DNA from: Actinomycetota bacterium
Lineage (GTDB): Bacteria > Acidobacteriota > Blastocatellia > Chloracidobacteriales > Chloracidobacteriaceae
NCBI GenBank assembly: GCA_013298335.1
Contig: JAAFHI010000085.1
Location: 1-8,907, forward strand
Direction: 5' to 3'
Length of the DNA: 8,907 bases
Both the position numbers and the translations under genes were made by a program. Each line of letters begins with the position of its first letter. Position 1 is the stretch's first letter. Below, in pieces: positions 1-6,218 of this stretch. The notes beneath the pieces are model-generated. The model was not told where the DNA came from and ran no database searches. It saw nothing but the letters and a program-made list of their open reading frames with translations.

Positions 1-1086
1 TTCGTCGACGTGGCCGAAAGCCTCGCCATCGACCGGGCAAAGCAGATGTTCGGAGCGGAACACGCCAACGTGCAGCCGCATTCGGGCGCGCAGGCCAACA
101 TGGCGGTCTTTCTGGCGACGCTCAAGCCAGGCGACACGATTCTCGGAATGGACCTCTCCCATGGCGGCCACCTCACGCACGGGCACCCCCTGAATTTTTC
201 CGGGTTGTATTTCAACGTCGTGACCTATGGCGTGACCCCCGAAACGGAACGCATCGACTATGACGCGATTCGGGAACTGGCCGAGCAGCACCGTCCGAAG
301 ATGATCATCTGCGGCGCGAGCGCCTACCCGCGCCAGATTGATTTCGCCCGGATCGGGGACATCGCGAAATCGGTCGAGGCCCGGTCGCTGGCCGACATTG
401 CCCACATCGCCGGACTGGTCGTGGCGGGGGAACACCCGAATCCGATTGGCCACATCGACTTTGTGACGACGACGACCCACAAAACCCTTCGCGGACCGCG
501 CGGCGGGCTGATTCTCTGCCGGGAAGAAGACGCGAAAGCGATTGACCGGGCGGTGTTTCCGGGCGTTCAGGGCGGACCGCTGATGCATGTCATCGCGGCC
601 AAGGCGGTGTGCTTCAAGGAAGCGCTCGAACCGGAATTCAAAACGTATCAGCAGCAGGTCCGGCGCAATGCCACGGTTCTGGCCGAAACCATCGCGGCGG
701 AAGGTTTCCGGCTGGTTTCCGGCGGGACCGACAACCATCTCATCCTCGTGGACGTGTTTTCGAAGGGGATTACCGGCAAGGCCGCCGAAAAGGCGCTTGA
801 AAAAGCGGAAATCACCGTCAACAAGAACACCATCCCGTTCGACAAGAACAAACCGATGGTCGGAAGCGGCATCCGCATCGGGACGCCCGCGCTCACCACG
901 CGCGGCATGCGCGAAGAAGAAATGGTGACCATCGGCAAACTGATCGGCGAGGTGCTGGCCGATGTGGAAAGCGAGACGGTGCAACAGACCGTCCGTTGCA
1001 AGGTCGAGGAGCTGACCCGGAAATTCCCGCTCTATTCGCGCCGTCTCGAGATCGGCGCCGCGCGGGAAGCGACAGCCACCAGCTAG
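1..1086 (+). CDS. glyA: Serine hydroxymethyltransferase, 5'-truncated by window edge
   Basis: This PLP enzyme of the cytosol interconverts serine and glycine and transfers the one-carbon unit to tetrahydrofolate. The frame is open from base 1 and encodes 361 residues. Compared with E. coli GlyA, about 65-70 N-terminal residues lie off the left edge, so the GTG at base 10 is not a real start. Visible hallmarks are the substrate/PLP segment [12 protein letters not shown], the [17 protein letters not shown] block, DIAHIAGL (fragment D132, the aspartate facing the PLP ring nitrogen) and [14 protein letters not shown], whose lysine (fragment K161, bases 481-483) forms the PLP Schiff base. The C-terminal domain has the usual GTDNHL and [14 protein letters not shown] motifs. 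It stops with TAG, 20 bp before a strong terminator hairpin, and converges on the minus-strand pilin gene. The family call is certain. Confidence 0.98.
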   Translation, partial: FVDVAESLAIDRAKQMFGAEHANVQPHSGAQANMAVFLATLKPGDTILGMDLSHGGHLTHGHPLNFSGLYFNVVTYGVTPETERIDYDAIRELAEQHRPKMIICGASAYPRQIDFARIGDIAKSVEARSLADIAHIAGLVVAGEHPNPIGHIDFVTTTTHKTLRGPRGGLILCREEDAKAIDRAVFPGVQGGPLMHVIAAKAVCFKEALEPEFKTYQQQVRRNATVLAETIAAEGFRLVSGGTDNHLILVDVFSKGITGKAAEKALEKAEITVNKNTIPFDKNKPMVGSGIRIGTPALTTRGMREEEMVTIGKLIGEVLADVESETVQQTVRCKVEELTRKFPLYSRRLEIGAAREATATS

Positions 1087-1100
1087 TATTTTCCCCTCTG

Positions 1101-1143
1101 AAAAAAAACCGGGCGGAGATTGCTCTCCGCCCGGTTCTTTTTT
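1101..1143. terminator. Bidirectional rho-independent terminator between glyA and the pilin gene
   Basis: The arms at 1107-1118 and 1125-1136 are perfectly complementary over 12 bp (AACCGGGCGGAG / CTCCGCCCGGTT). A further A-T pair closes a TTGC tetraloop. Six T residues follow at 1138-1143 on the + strand, and eight A residues precede the stem at 1101-1108, giving a U tract on the minus strand. The hairpin can therefore end glyA from the left and the pilin mRNA, whose stop is at 1159, from the right. Confidence 0.93.
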
Positions 1144-1158
1144 CAAAACCTGAATCGA

Positions 1159-1656
1159 CTAGTTGCCAATCGGCGAGCTGAGCGCGTCCGCGTTGACGTC
1201 GGCGGCCGCGAACCGAATCACAGCGGTGTTGTCGGTAAAGAACGACCGGCCCCCGGTGCGCGCAACACCGGTACGGGCGGTCGGGTTGTTCCGAAGGGTA
1301 AACGCCGCTGCCTGCGTGTTCGTCTTGGGAGTGACTCCAATATCGGTGATGATAAAGCCGCTCTTCGGCGTCGTCGTCGCGCCCACAACCGTCGAATCGA
1401 TCAGGCCGACTTCGTTGGTGTTCGAACCGCCGCCCAGGAATTGCAGGTTGCTTGCGTAGTTGCCAACGCCGATGCCTGATTCATACACGGCCTGGGCCGA
1501 GTTGATGTTGCGAAGCGTCTGCTGCGCCGACGCGTCGTTCGCGCTCCGGCGGGCAGCCAGAAGGTTCGGAACGGCAATCGCCGCGATGATGCCGATGATC
1601 GCAACCACGATCAGAAGTTCGATCAGCGAGAAACCGCTTTGCTTCTTGAGGTTCAT
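1159..1656 (-). CDS. Type IV pilin-like protein (prepilin), probable PilA-type major pilin
   Basis: This 165-residue prepilin has a class III signal: a short basic leader (MNLKKQSG) cut by prepilin peptidase after G8, then FSLIELL with the conserved Glu at mature position 5 and a hydrophobic helix to about residue 30 (IIGIIAAIAVPNLLAARR). It would be held in the inner membrane and assembled into a pilus or pseudopilus. The C-terminal globular half is rich in Ala, Thr, Asn and Gly and ends SPIGN. It contains no cysteine, so the disulfide-bounded loop of many type IVa pilins is absent. The ATG is supported by AGGGAGA (minus strand, 1664-1670) seven bases upstream. The gene stands alone, with a bidirectional terminator behind it and a sigma-54 promoter in front, which fits a major pilin better than a minor GspG-type pseudopilin. 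The C-terminal half recalls pilins of Acidobacteriota; this is from memory. Confidence 0.9.
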   Translation of the reverse strand: MNLKKQSGFSLIELLIVVAIIGIIAAIAVPNLLAARRSANDASAQQTLRNINSAQAVYESGIGVGNYASNLQFLGGGSNTNEVGLIDSTVVGATTTPKSGFIITDIGVTPKTNTQAAAFTLRNNPTARTGVARTGGRSFFTDNTAVIRFAAADVNADALSSPIGN

Positions 1657-1680
1657 TTCTGTGTCTCCCTAAGTTCTTAA

Positions 1681-1697
1681 GTGTGAAAAGTGTGAAA
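1681..1697 (-). repeat. 9-nt direct repeat in the pilin mRNA leader
   Basis: GTGTGAAA occurs at 1681-1688 and again at 1690-1697 (period 9). On the mRNA strand it reads TTTCACAC twice, about 24-41 nt before the pilin ATG and just upstream of the Shine-Dalgarno sequence. Function is unknown. Confidence 0.5.
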
Positions 1698-1788
1698 CCG
1701 GAAGGGAATCGCTTGAATCGGTCTCGTTGACATCAAGGTCGGCGAACCGGATTGCAACTGCCCTGCTGTTACTTTGCCCCCATCTATG

Positions 1789-1805
1789 TGCAAGCAACGT
1801 GCCAC
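1789..1805 (-). promoter_or_regulatory. Sigma-54 (RpoN) promoter of the pilin gene
   Basis: Read on the minus strand this is TGGCACG, four bases, then TTGCA. That is an exact match to the core RpoN consensus TGGCACG-N4-TTGCW, with the invariant GG and GC at the required spacing. The predicted start is near base 1778, giving a leader of about 122 nt before the pilin ATG at 1656. RpoN control of pilA through the PilS/PilR system is established in Pseudomonas, Geobacter and Myxococcus. The orientation and position here support the same arrangement. Confidence 0.85.
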
Positions 1806-1879
1806 GCCTTCTCCGTCGCTCGCATTCTATAAGATTCAGTCACTTAGCTGCCCGGCTAGCCCGATAAGATTGATTTTTC

Positions 1880-1928
1880 GTGACATGGATGACAGTTTCT
1901 GTCAGTAATGAGATGCGAATTTTGTCAC
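1880..1928. promoter_or_regulatory. Cluster of four TGTCA boxes, candidate enhancer (activator binding) site
   Basis: Four copies of the pentamer TGTCA (either strand) occur in 49 bp: GTGACA at 1880-1885, TGACAG at 1890-1895, CTGTCA at 1899-1904 and TGTCAC at 1923-1928. The middle pair forms a perfect TGACAG-TTT-CTGTCA palindrome and the outer pair is also inverted. Relative to the predicted pilin start the boxes lie at about -100 to -150, a usual distance for a sigma-54 enhancer. As I recall, the P. aeruginosa PilR footprint also contains repeated (C/G)TGTC units. They could instead control cysQ, whose ATG lies 23 bp to the right. Confidence 0.55.
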
Positions 1929-1951
1929 TTGCACCGATTTTTGTGATTGCC

Positions 1952-2800
1952 ATGGAAACGAATTTTGAAGCTGATGTTGCCCTTGCGCGGCGGCTTGCGC
2001 TGGAGACCGGCACCATCGTGATGGATTTTTATCGCCGTCGGGTGGAAGTTCAGTACAAAGCCGGGGAAGAACCGGTCACCGAAGCGGATCGGGCCGCCAG
2101 TGAATTCATCGTGGCCGAACTCCGCCGGGAACGCCCAGACGATACCGTCATTTCCGAGGAAGGCGACGACGACTCGCTCCGCCAGACGGCTCACCGGGTC
2201 TGGTTTATCGACCCGATCGACGGAACCAAGGAATTCATTGCCCATAACGGCGAGTTTTCAATCATGATCGGCCTGTGCGTGGACGGCATCCCGACCGTCG
2301 GCGCCGTCTTTCAGCCGACCGTCGACCGCCTCTGGTACGCCACGCCGTCCGCGGCGGTCGTCGAACACGACGGCAACGTCCATTCACTGCGCGTTTCCGG
2401 CCACGATCAACTCTCCGACTTCAACATGATTTCCAGCCGGTCGCACCGGAACGTGGTTCTGATGGAAGCCCGCAAGCGGCTCGGCATCCTCAGCCCGGAA
2501 CTCACCAGCGGAAGCGGCGGCATCAAGCTCGGCATCATCGCCGAGGCCCGCGCCGACGTGATGTTCAGCCCGTCCGACAACTCGAAACTGTGGGACATGT
2601 GCGCGCCCGAAGCGATTCTGCGGGCCGCCGGCGGCATCGTCACCGATTTTCAGGGCCACCGCCTGGATTACCGCCGCGCGGAACTCCGAAACATGAACGG
2701 CGTGGTCGCCAGCAACGGAACCCGCCACGCCGACGTCATCGCCCTCGTCCGGGACCTCTTCCCACACCCCGCCGAACAGGCCTCGAAGGCCAGTAGTTAG
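1952..2800 (+). CDS. cysQ: CysQ-like 3'(2'),5'-bisphosphate nucleotidase (inositol monophosphatase family)
   Basis: A Mg-dependent, lithium-sensitive-type phosphatase of 282 residues. CysQ members remove the 3'-phosphate from PAP/PAPS, relieving inhibition of sulfate assimilation and recycling AMP. The metal-site motifs appear in order: VTEADRAAS (D46), VISEEG (E69/E70), IDPIDGTKEF (D87, D90, T92) and LWDMCAPEAILRAAGG (D215). GTKEF after the DPIDG core and the SRSHRN segment favour CysQ over inositol-1-phosphatase, although histidinol-phosphate phosphatases of the same fold cannot be excluded. I start at the ATG at 1952 because METNFEADVALARRLA begins the first family helix. Upstream in-frame starts at 1880, 1889 and 1913 lack a ribosome binding site and overlap probable regulatory DNA; 1952 also lacks a clear Shine-Dalgarno. 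The last two serine codons and the TAG lie inside a repeat element, so the native C-terminus may have been replaced. Confidence 0.85.
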   Translation: METNFEADVALARRLALETGTIVMDFYRRRVEVQYKAGEEPVTEADRAASEFIVAELRRERPDDTVISEEGDDDSLRQTAHRVWFIDPIDGTKEFIAHNGEFSIMIGLCVDGIPTVGAVFQPTVDRLWYATPSAAVVEHDGNVHSLRVSGHDQLSDFNMISSRSHRNVVLMEARKRLGILSPELTSGSGGIKLGIIAEARADVMFSPSDNSKLWDMCAPEAILRAAGGIVTDFQGHRLDYRRAELRNMNGVVASNGTRHADVIALVRDLFPHPAEQASKASS

Positions 2801-2920
2801 TGGTCAGTGGCCAGTAGCCAGCAGGAAGGAAAATGGTTTCTTTTCCGACGCGGCCATGAAATATCGGGCACCCATCCGAAACGCTGGTTGCTAACTGCTG
2901 ACTACTGACAACTAACTACT
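2792..2920. repeat. Imperfect inverted repeat built of degenerate AGTAGTC heptamers
   Basis: The left arm (from 2792) reads in 7-nt steps AGTAGTT, AGTGGTC, AGTGGCC, AGTAGCC, AGCAGGA. The right arm (2884-2920) read on the minus strand gives AGTAGTT, AGTTGTC, AGTAGTC, AGCAGTT, AGCAACC. The two arms agree at 26 of the first 32 positions and enclose about 60 bp of unrelated sequence. The element contains the cysQ stop codon and ends just before the kdsA ribosome binding site. In RNA it could fold into a long stem. Its origin is unknown; no transposase is present. Confidence 0.85.
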
Positions 2921-2933
2921 TAAAAGGATTCCC

Positions 2934-3755
2934 ATGCACATTCCGCTTTTCGGAAAATCGCTCGACACGCTGTTTCTGATTGCCGGCCCCTGCGTCATCG
3001 AAAGCGAGGCGCACGCCATGAAAATGGCCGAGGCGATCCGCGTCGAGGCCGAAAAGGTCGGACTGCCCTACATTTTCAAGGCGTCCTACGACAAGGCGAA
3101 CCGGTCCTCCATCCATTCATTCCGGGGTCTCGGGATGGAGGAAGGGCTCCGCGTCCTGCAAAAAATCCGCGAAACGCAGGGCGTGCCGGTGCTGACCGAC
3201 ATTCACGACACGGAACAGGCCGCCATCGCCGCCGAAGTCGCCGACGTGATCCAGATTCCGGCGTTTCTGTCGCGCCAGACCGACCTGCTCGTGGCGGCGG
3301 CCAGAACCGGACGGACCGTCAACGTCAAAAAAGGGCAGTTCATGGCCCCGTGGGACATGAAAAACGTGGTCGAGAAAATCCGGCACGCGGGCGGTGCCCA
3401 GGGAATCGACCCGTGGCTGACCGAACGCGGCGCGACCTTCGGCTACAACAACCTCGTCGTCGACATGCGCGGCTTTCCGATCATGCGCGAATACGGCTGC
3501 CCCGTCGTCTACGATGTGACCCACAGCATCCAGCGCCCCGGCGGTCTCGGCACGGCGTCGGCGGGCGACTCGCAGTTCATCGAACCGATGGCCCGCGCGG
3601 GAGTCGGCTGCGGCGTGGACGGCATCTTCATGGAAGTTCATGACGACCCTGCCAACGCCCTCAGCGACGGTCCGAATGCCCTCCCGCTCGACCGCCTCCC
3701 CGCCCTTTTGCGCCAGCTCAGGGCCATCGACGAGATTCGGCGTTCGGCGGCGTAA
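2934..3755 (+). CDS. kdsA: 3-deoxy-8-phosphooctulonate (KDO-8-P) synthase, metal-dependent class
   Basis: This cytosolic enzyme condenses phosphoenolpyruvate with arabinose 5-phosphate to KDO-8-phosphate, the precursor of the sugar that links lipid A to the LPS core. It has 273 residues, normal for the family. Motifs in order are [22 protein letters not shown] (residues 48-59), [50 protein letters not shown] and [11 protein letters not shown], then MEVHDDP and SDGPNALPL near the C-terminus. C20 in AGPC, H197, E234 and D245 match the four metal ligands known in the Aquifex enzyme. The E. coli-type metal-independent enzymes have Asn in place of this Cys. The ATG is preceded by AAGGA at 2924-2928, five bases away. 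The other KDO genes (kdsB, kdsC, kdsD) are not in the window. Confidence 0.97.
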   Translation: MHIPLFGKSLDTLFLIAGPCVIESEAHAMKMAEAIRVEAEKVGLPYIFKASYDKANRSSIHSFRGLGMEEGLRVLQKIRETQGVPVLTDIHDTEQAAIAAEVADVIQIPAFLSRQTDLLVAAARTGRTVNVKKGQFMAPWDMKNVVEKIRHAGGAQGIDPWLTERGATFGYNNLVVDMRGFPIMREYGCPVVYDVTHSIQRPGGLGTASAGDSQFIEPMARAGVGCGVDGIFMEVHDDPANALSDGPNALPLDRLPALLRQLRAIDEIRRSAA

Positions 3756-3764
3756 CGCCCGGCG

Positions 3765-3786
3765 GGGACGGCGTGAAAACCGTCCC
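3765..3786 (+). terminator. Stem-loop behind kdsA, possible weak terminator
   Basis: GGGACGG at 3765-3771 pairs perfectly with CCGTCCC at 3780-3786 across an 8-nt loop, 9 bp after the kdsA stop. Only a short T run follows (ATTT), so intrinsic termination would be weak. The T8 run at 3821-3828 is too far away to serve it. Confidence 0.4.
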
Positions 3787-3789
3787 GAT

Positions 3790-3819
3790 TTGCAAAGCGC
3801 GTTCCCTCTTCTCTAATAT
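3790..3819 (+). promoter_or_regulatory. Possible sigma-70-type promoter for mtnA
   Basis: TTGCAA at 3790-3795 and TAATAT at 3814-3819 are separated by 18 bp. Each matches four of six consensus positions. A T8 tract follows immediately and the mtnA ATG lies about 60 bp downstream. This is the most AT-rich spot in the kdsA-mtnA gap, but the match is only moderate. Confidence 0.35.
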
Positions 3820-3880
3820 GTTTTTTTTCAGGATTGCGCGGATTCCGCGCGGTCGATTTTCGCGTGAAAGCAACTGACCA

Positions 3881-4918
3881 ATGATTACCGTCGAATGGAC
3901 CGCCGAAGGCGTCCGCATGATCGATCAGCGAGCGCTTCCGACCGAAGAGCTTTACCCGGTGTATTCAACCTATGAAGGCGTCGCCGAAGCCATTCGCGAA
4001 ATGGTCGTCCGGGGCGCGCCCGCCATCGGCGTCACCGCCGCGCTCGGCATCGCGCTCGGCCTCAAGACCAGTCTCGCGCCGTCCGTAGTCGCCCTCGAAG
4101 ACGAATTTCTCAACATCTGCGACCTGATGGCCGCGACCCGCCCGACTGCGGTCAACCTCTTCTGGGCCATCGACCGGATGAAGCGCGTGTTCGCCGCCGC
4201 CAAAGCCACCGGCGCGGACGCCCCCGCCCTCCGCGAGACGATGATCGCCGAAGCCCAGGCCATCCACGCCGAGGACATCGACACCTGCCGGTCCATCGGA
4301 CGCCACGGCGCGGACCTGATTCCCGACGGCGCAACCGTGCTCACCCACTGCAACGCGGGCGCGCTCGCGACGGCCGGCTACGGCACGGCCCTCGGCGTCA
4401 TCCGCGGCGCCATCGAGCAGGGCAAAACCATCCAGGTTTTCGCCGACGAAACGCGACCGTTCCTGCAAGGCGCGCGGCTGACGGCGTGGGAACTCATGAA
4501 GGACGAGATTCCGACCACGCTCATCACCGACAACATGGCCGGTCACTTCATGAAACTCGGACGGATTCAGTGCATCGTGGTCGGGGCCGACCGGATCGCC
4601 GCCAACGGCGACACGGCGAACAAAATCGGGACCTACATGGTTGCCGTCCTCGCCAAACGGCACGGCATTCCGTTTTACGTCGCCGCGCCGATTTCGACGC
4701 TCGACCTGACGCTCGCGTCCGGCGACGAAATCCCGATCGAGGACCGCACTCCGCTGGAAGTCACTCATATCAAAGGACAACGCGTCGCGCCGGAAGGCGT
4801 CGCCGTCGCGAATCCGGCCTTCGACGTGACCCCGAACGACCTTGTCACCGCCATCATCACCGAACGCGGCGTGGCGCGCGCGCCCTTTACGGAGTCGCTC
4901 CGCGCGCTGGCCGGCTGA
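3881..4918 (+). CDS. mtnA: S-methyl-5-thioribose-1-phosphate isomerase
   Basis: This enzyme isomerises 5-methylthioribose-1-phosphate to 5-methylthioribulose-1-phosphate in methionine salvage, which recycles the methylthio group left over from polyamine synthesis. It has 345 residues, typical for MtnA and its eIF2B-like fold. It shows [15 protein letters not shown] (residues 42-56, phosphate binding), [32 protein letters not shown] with catalytic C157, [19 protein letters not shown], and [20 protein letters not shown] with catalytic D237. C157 and D237 correspond to the C160/D240 pair of the B. subtilis enzyme. The ATG at 3881 starts the family N-terminus; only a weak GAAAG lies upstream. No other salvage gene (mtnK, mtnP, mtnB, mtnC, mtnD) is nearby, so the pathway must be completed elsewhere or ended by a shunt. 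Confidence 0.96.
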   Translation: MITVEWTAEGVRMIDQRALPTEELYPVYSTYEGVAEAIREMVVRGAPAIGVTAALGIALGLKTSLAPSVVALEDEFLNICDLMAATRPTAVNLFWAIDRMKRVFAAAKATGADAPALRETMIAEAQAIHAEDIDTCRSIGRHGADLIPDGATVLTHCNAGALATAGYGTALGVIRGAIEQGKTIQVFADETRPFLQGARLTAWELMKDEIPTTLITDNMAGHFMKLGRIQCIVVGADRIAANGDTANKIGTYMVAVLAKRHGIPFYVAAPISTLDLTLASGDEIPIEDRTPLEVTHIKGQRVAPEGVAVANPAFDVTPNDLVTAIITERGVARAPFTESLRALAG

Positions 4919-4987
4919 CACGCCACCCCCGATGCCCATTCACATCAAGACGTCTCAACCCACAATTCCCTACTTTTTCTAAAAAAC

Positions 4988-6091
4988 ATGTCCGGATTTT
5001 CTCTCGAACACAAAATCGGTCAACTGCTTTTCATCGGCATTCCCGGTCCGACCATCGACACCGCGACGCAGCACCTCCTGAAATCGGTCCAGCCGGGCGG
5101 CGTCATCCTGTTCGCCCGCAACCTCGAATCGCCGCAACAGGTTGCCGAACTGACCGCCGACATCCGCCGGTTCAGCCGCGTCACGCCGCTCATCAGCATC
5201 GACCAGGAAGGCGGCAAGGTTGACCGCCTGAAGAAGATCGTCGAACCGATGCCGTCAGCGAAGTCCATCAGCGATTCCGAGGAAGCCAAACTCGCCTTCG
5301 AACTGGGCGTGGCCACGGCCGATCTGCTCCGCCTGCTCGGACTGAACATGAATTTCGCGCCGGTGCTCGATCTCGGCATCAACGAAGACCAGAACAACGG
5401 GCTCGCCGACCGCTGCTGGGGTTCAGGGCCGCTCAAGGTCATCCGGTTTGCCGGGACCTACCTCGAAGGCTTGCAGAACCACGGCATCCTCGGCTGCGGC
5501 AAGCACTTCCCCGGCCTCGGCGACACCACGGTGGATTCCCACGAGCAGCTTCCGACCGTGAACCGTTCCGAGAAACAGTTGACGGACGAGGACTTGCGAG
5601 TTTACGCCGATCTGTTCAACACGCTCTACACCCGCGTCCCGTCGGTCATGATCTCGCACGCCAGCTACCCGGCCTTCGACGGACACGGCGGCACCCCCGC
5701 CTCGCTCTCCTCGAACATCGTCACCGATCTGCTGCGCAAGAAGATGGAATACAACGGCATCGCCATCTGCGACGACCTCGAAATGGGCGCCATCGGGGCG
5801 ACCCGTCCGTTTGCGGAAGCCGCCGTCCAGGCGGTCGAAGCCGGGAACGACATGCTGCTCGTGTGCAGCAAGCCGGAACTCGTCGTCGAAGCCCAGCAGG
5901 CGCTGGTTGCAGCAGTCACGAGCGGTCGCATTTCCCAGAACCGGATCGAGACCTCGATTAACCGCATCGCCAAAATCAAGGCGATGGCCGTCGCCGCACC
6001 GACCTTTGACGCGGATGCCTTCCGGCGCGCCGCCGACCGCCTCGCGGCGCTCAACCGGACTGTCGCCACCGCCATCGAGAACGCGCGCTGA
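4988..6091 (+). CDS. nagZ: Glycoside hydrolase family 3, NagZ-type beta-N-acetylhexosaminidase
   Basis: NagZ enzymes remove N-acetylglucosamine from anhydromuropeptides during peptidoglycan recycling in the cytosol. The 367-residue protein has no signal peptide and consists of the single TIM-barrel family-3 domain. Motifs in order are IGQLLFIGIPG, GGVILFARNL, ISIDQEGGKVDRL (residues 69-81), FAPVLDLG, GCGKHFPGLGDTTVDSH (residues 169-185) and AICDDLEMGAI (residues 259-269). D262 is the predicted nucleophile. D183-S184-H185 is the Asp-His dyad that serves as general acid/base in NagZ. The usual KHFPGHGDT is KHFPGLGDT here, with Leu at 177. The ATG at 4988 follows an AT-rich stretch without a recognisable Shine-Dalgarno; the 69 bp separating it from mtnA hold no obvious signal. 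Other peptidoglycan-recycling genes are absent, so substrate preference is inferred from family membership only. Confidence 0.9.
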   Translation: MSGFSLEHKIGQLLFIGIPGPTIDTATQHLLKSVQPGGVILFARNLESPQQVAELTADIRRFSRVTPLISIDQEGGKVDRLKKIVEPMPSAKSISDSEEAKLAFELGVATADLLRLLGLNMNFAPVLDLGINEDQNNGLADRCWGSGPLKVIRFAGTYLEGLQNHGILGCGKHFPGLGDTTVDSHEQLPTVNRSEKQLTDEDLRVYADLFNTLYTRVPSVMISHASYPAFDGHGGTPASLSSNIVTDLLRKKMEYNGIAICDDLEMGAIGATRPFAEAAVQAVEAGNDMLLVCSKPELVVEAQQALVAAVTSGRISQNRIETSINRIAKIKAMAVAAPTFDADAFRRAADRLAALNRTVATAIENAR

Positions 6092-6100
6092 GATTTTGAA

Positions 6101-6181
6101 CACGAAGACACAAAGTCACGAAGGCACAAAGAACCGAAAGTATTTCAACTCTTTGTGCCTTCGTGACTTTGTGTCTTTGTG
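6101..6181. repeat. Near-perfect 32-bp inverted repeat made of NCACRAAG octamers
   Basis: The arms 6101-6132 and 6150-6181 pair over 32 bp with a single mismatch, which is a G-T wobble in RNA. The inner 28 bp (6105-6132 with 6150-6177) are perfect. The loop is 17 nt. Each arm is a string of related 8-nt units: CACGAAG, then ACACAAAG, TCACGAAG, GCACAAAG. It starts 9 bp after the nagZ stop and ends 37 bp before the solute-binding protein gene. The transcript could form a very stable hairpin, possibly a terminator or an mRNA 3'-end stabiliser. Confidence 0.93.
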
Positions 6182-6218
6182 ATGAATTGATTTCTTTCTT
6201 CGCCGGGGTTCACCTCGC

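Larger units (their letters stand above)
1657..1951. other. Intergenic regulatory region between divergent pilin and cysQ genes
   Basis: About 295 bp with no convincing gene. It contains the pilin ribosome binding site (1664-1670), an untranslated leader of about 120 nt, a sigma-54 promoter reading leftward and a group of TGTCA/TGACA boxes at 1880-1928. ATAAGATT occurs twice, at 1829-1836 and 1864-1871, 35 bp apart. The reading frame of cysQ is open back to a GTG at 1880, but that stretch overlaps the box cluster and has no ribosome binding site, so I treat it as non-coding. I see no good sigma-70 promoter for cysQ; TATAAG at 1828-1833 has no matching -35 box. Confidence 0.6.

Noticed and set aside
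1120..1479. Plus-strand frames across the pilin gene
   Set aside because: One begins inside the terminator hairpin. None has a ribosome binding site or motif, and the opposite strand encodes a complete prepilin with leader, Shine-Dalgarno and promoter.
1159..1656. Electrically conductive (Geobacter-type) e-pilin
   Set aside because: The Geobacter type is much shorter with regularly spaced aromatic residues. This protein has a long, aromatic-poor C-terminal domain.
1727..1755. Sigma-70 promoter from the TTGACA at 1727-1732 on the + strand
   Set aside because: At a spacing of 17 the -10 position reads GATTGC-like sequence, which is not a credible box, and the nearest gene start on that strand is about 200 bp away.
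1880..1951. Extended N-terminus for the CysQ-like protein from GTG 1880 (24 more residues)
   Set aside because: No ribosome binding site, no family homology in the extension, and overlap with the TGTCA box cluster.
3965..4939. Long minus-strand open frame of 324 codons opposite mtnA
   Set aside because: It mirrors mtnA almost end to end, has no recognisable motif and is rich in Gly, Arg and Asp as expected for the antisense of a GC-rich gene. The + strand gene has unmistakable catalytic motifs.
4486..5223. A + strand frame of 245 codons bridging the end of mtnA and the start of nagZ
   Set aside because: It is the +1 shadow of two clear genes, extremely Arg/His/Pro-rich with no domain.
5423..6103. 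Minus-strand frames opposite nagZ
   Set aside because: Low-complexity Gly/Asp/Val/Arg or Ser/Ala-rich antisense products; the sense strand has the complete family-3 motif series.
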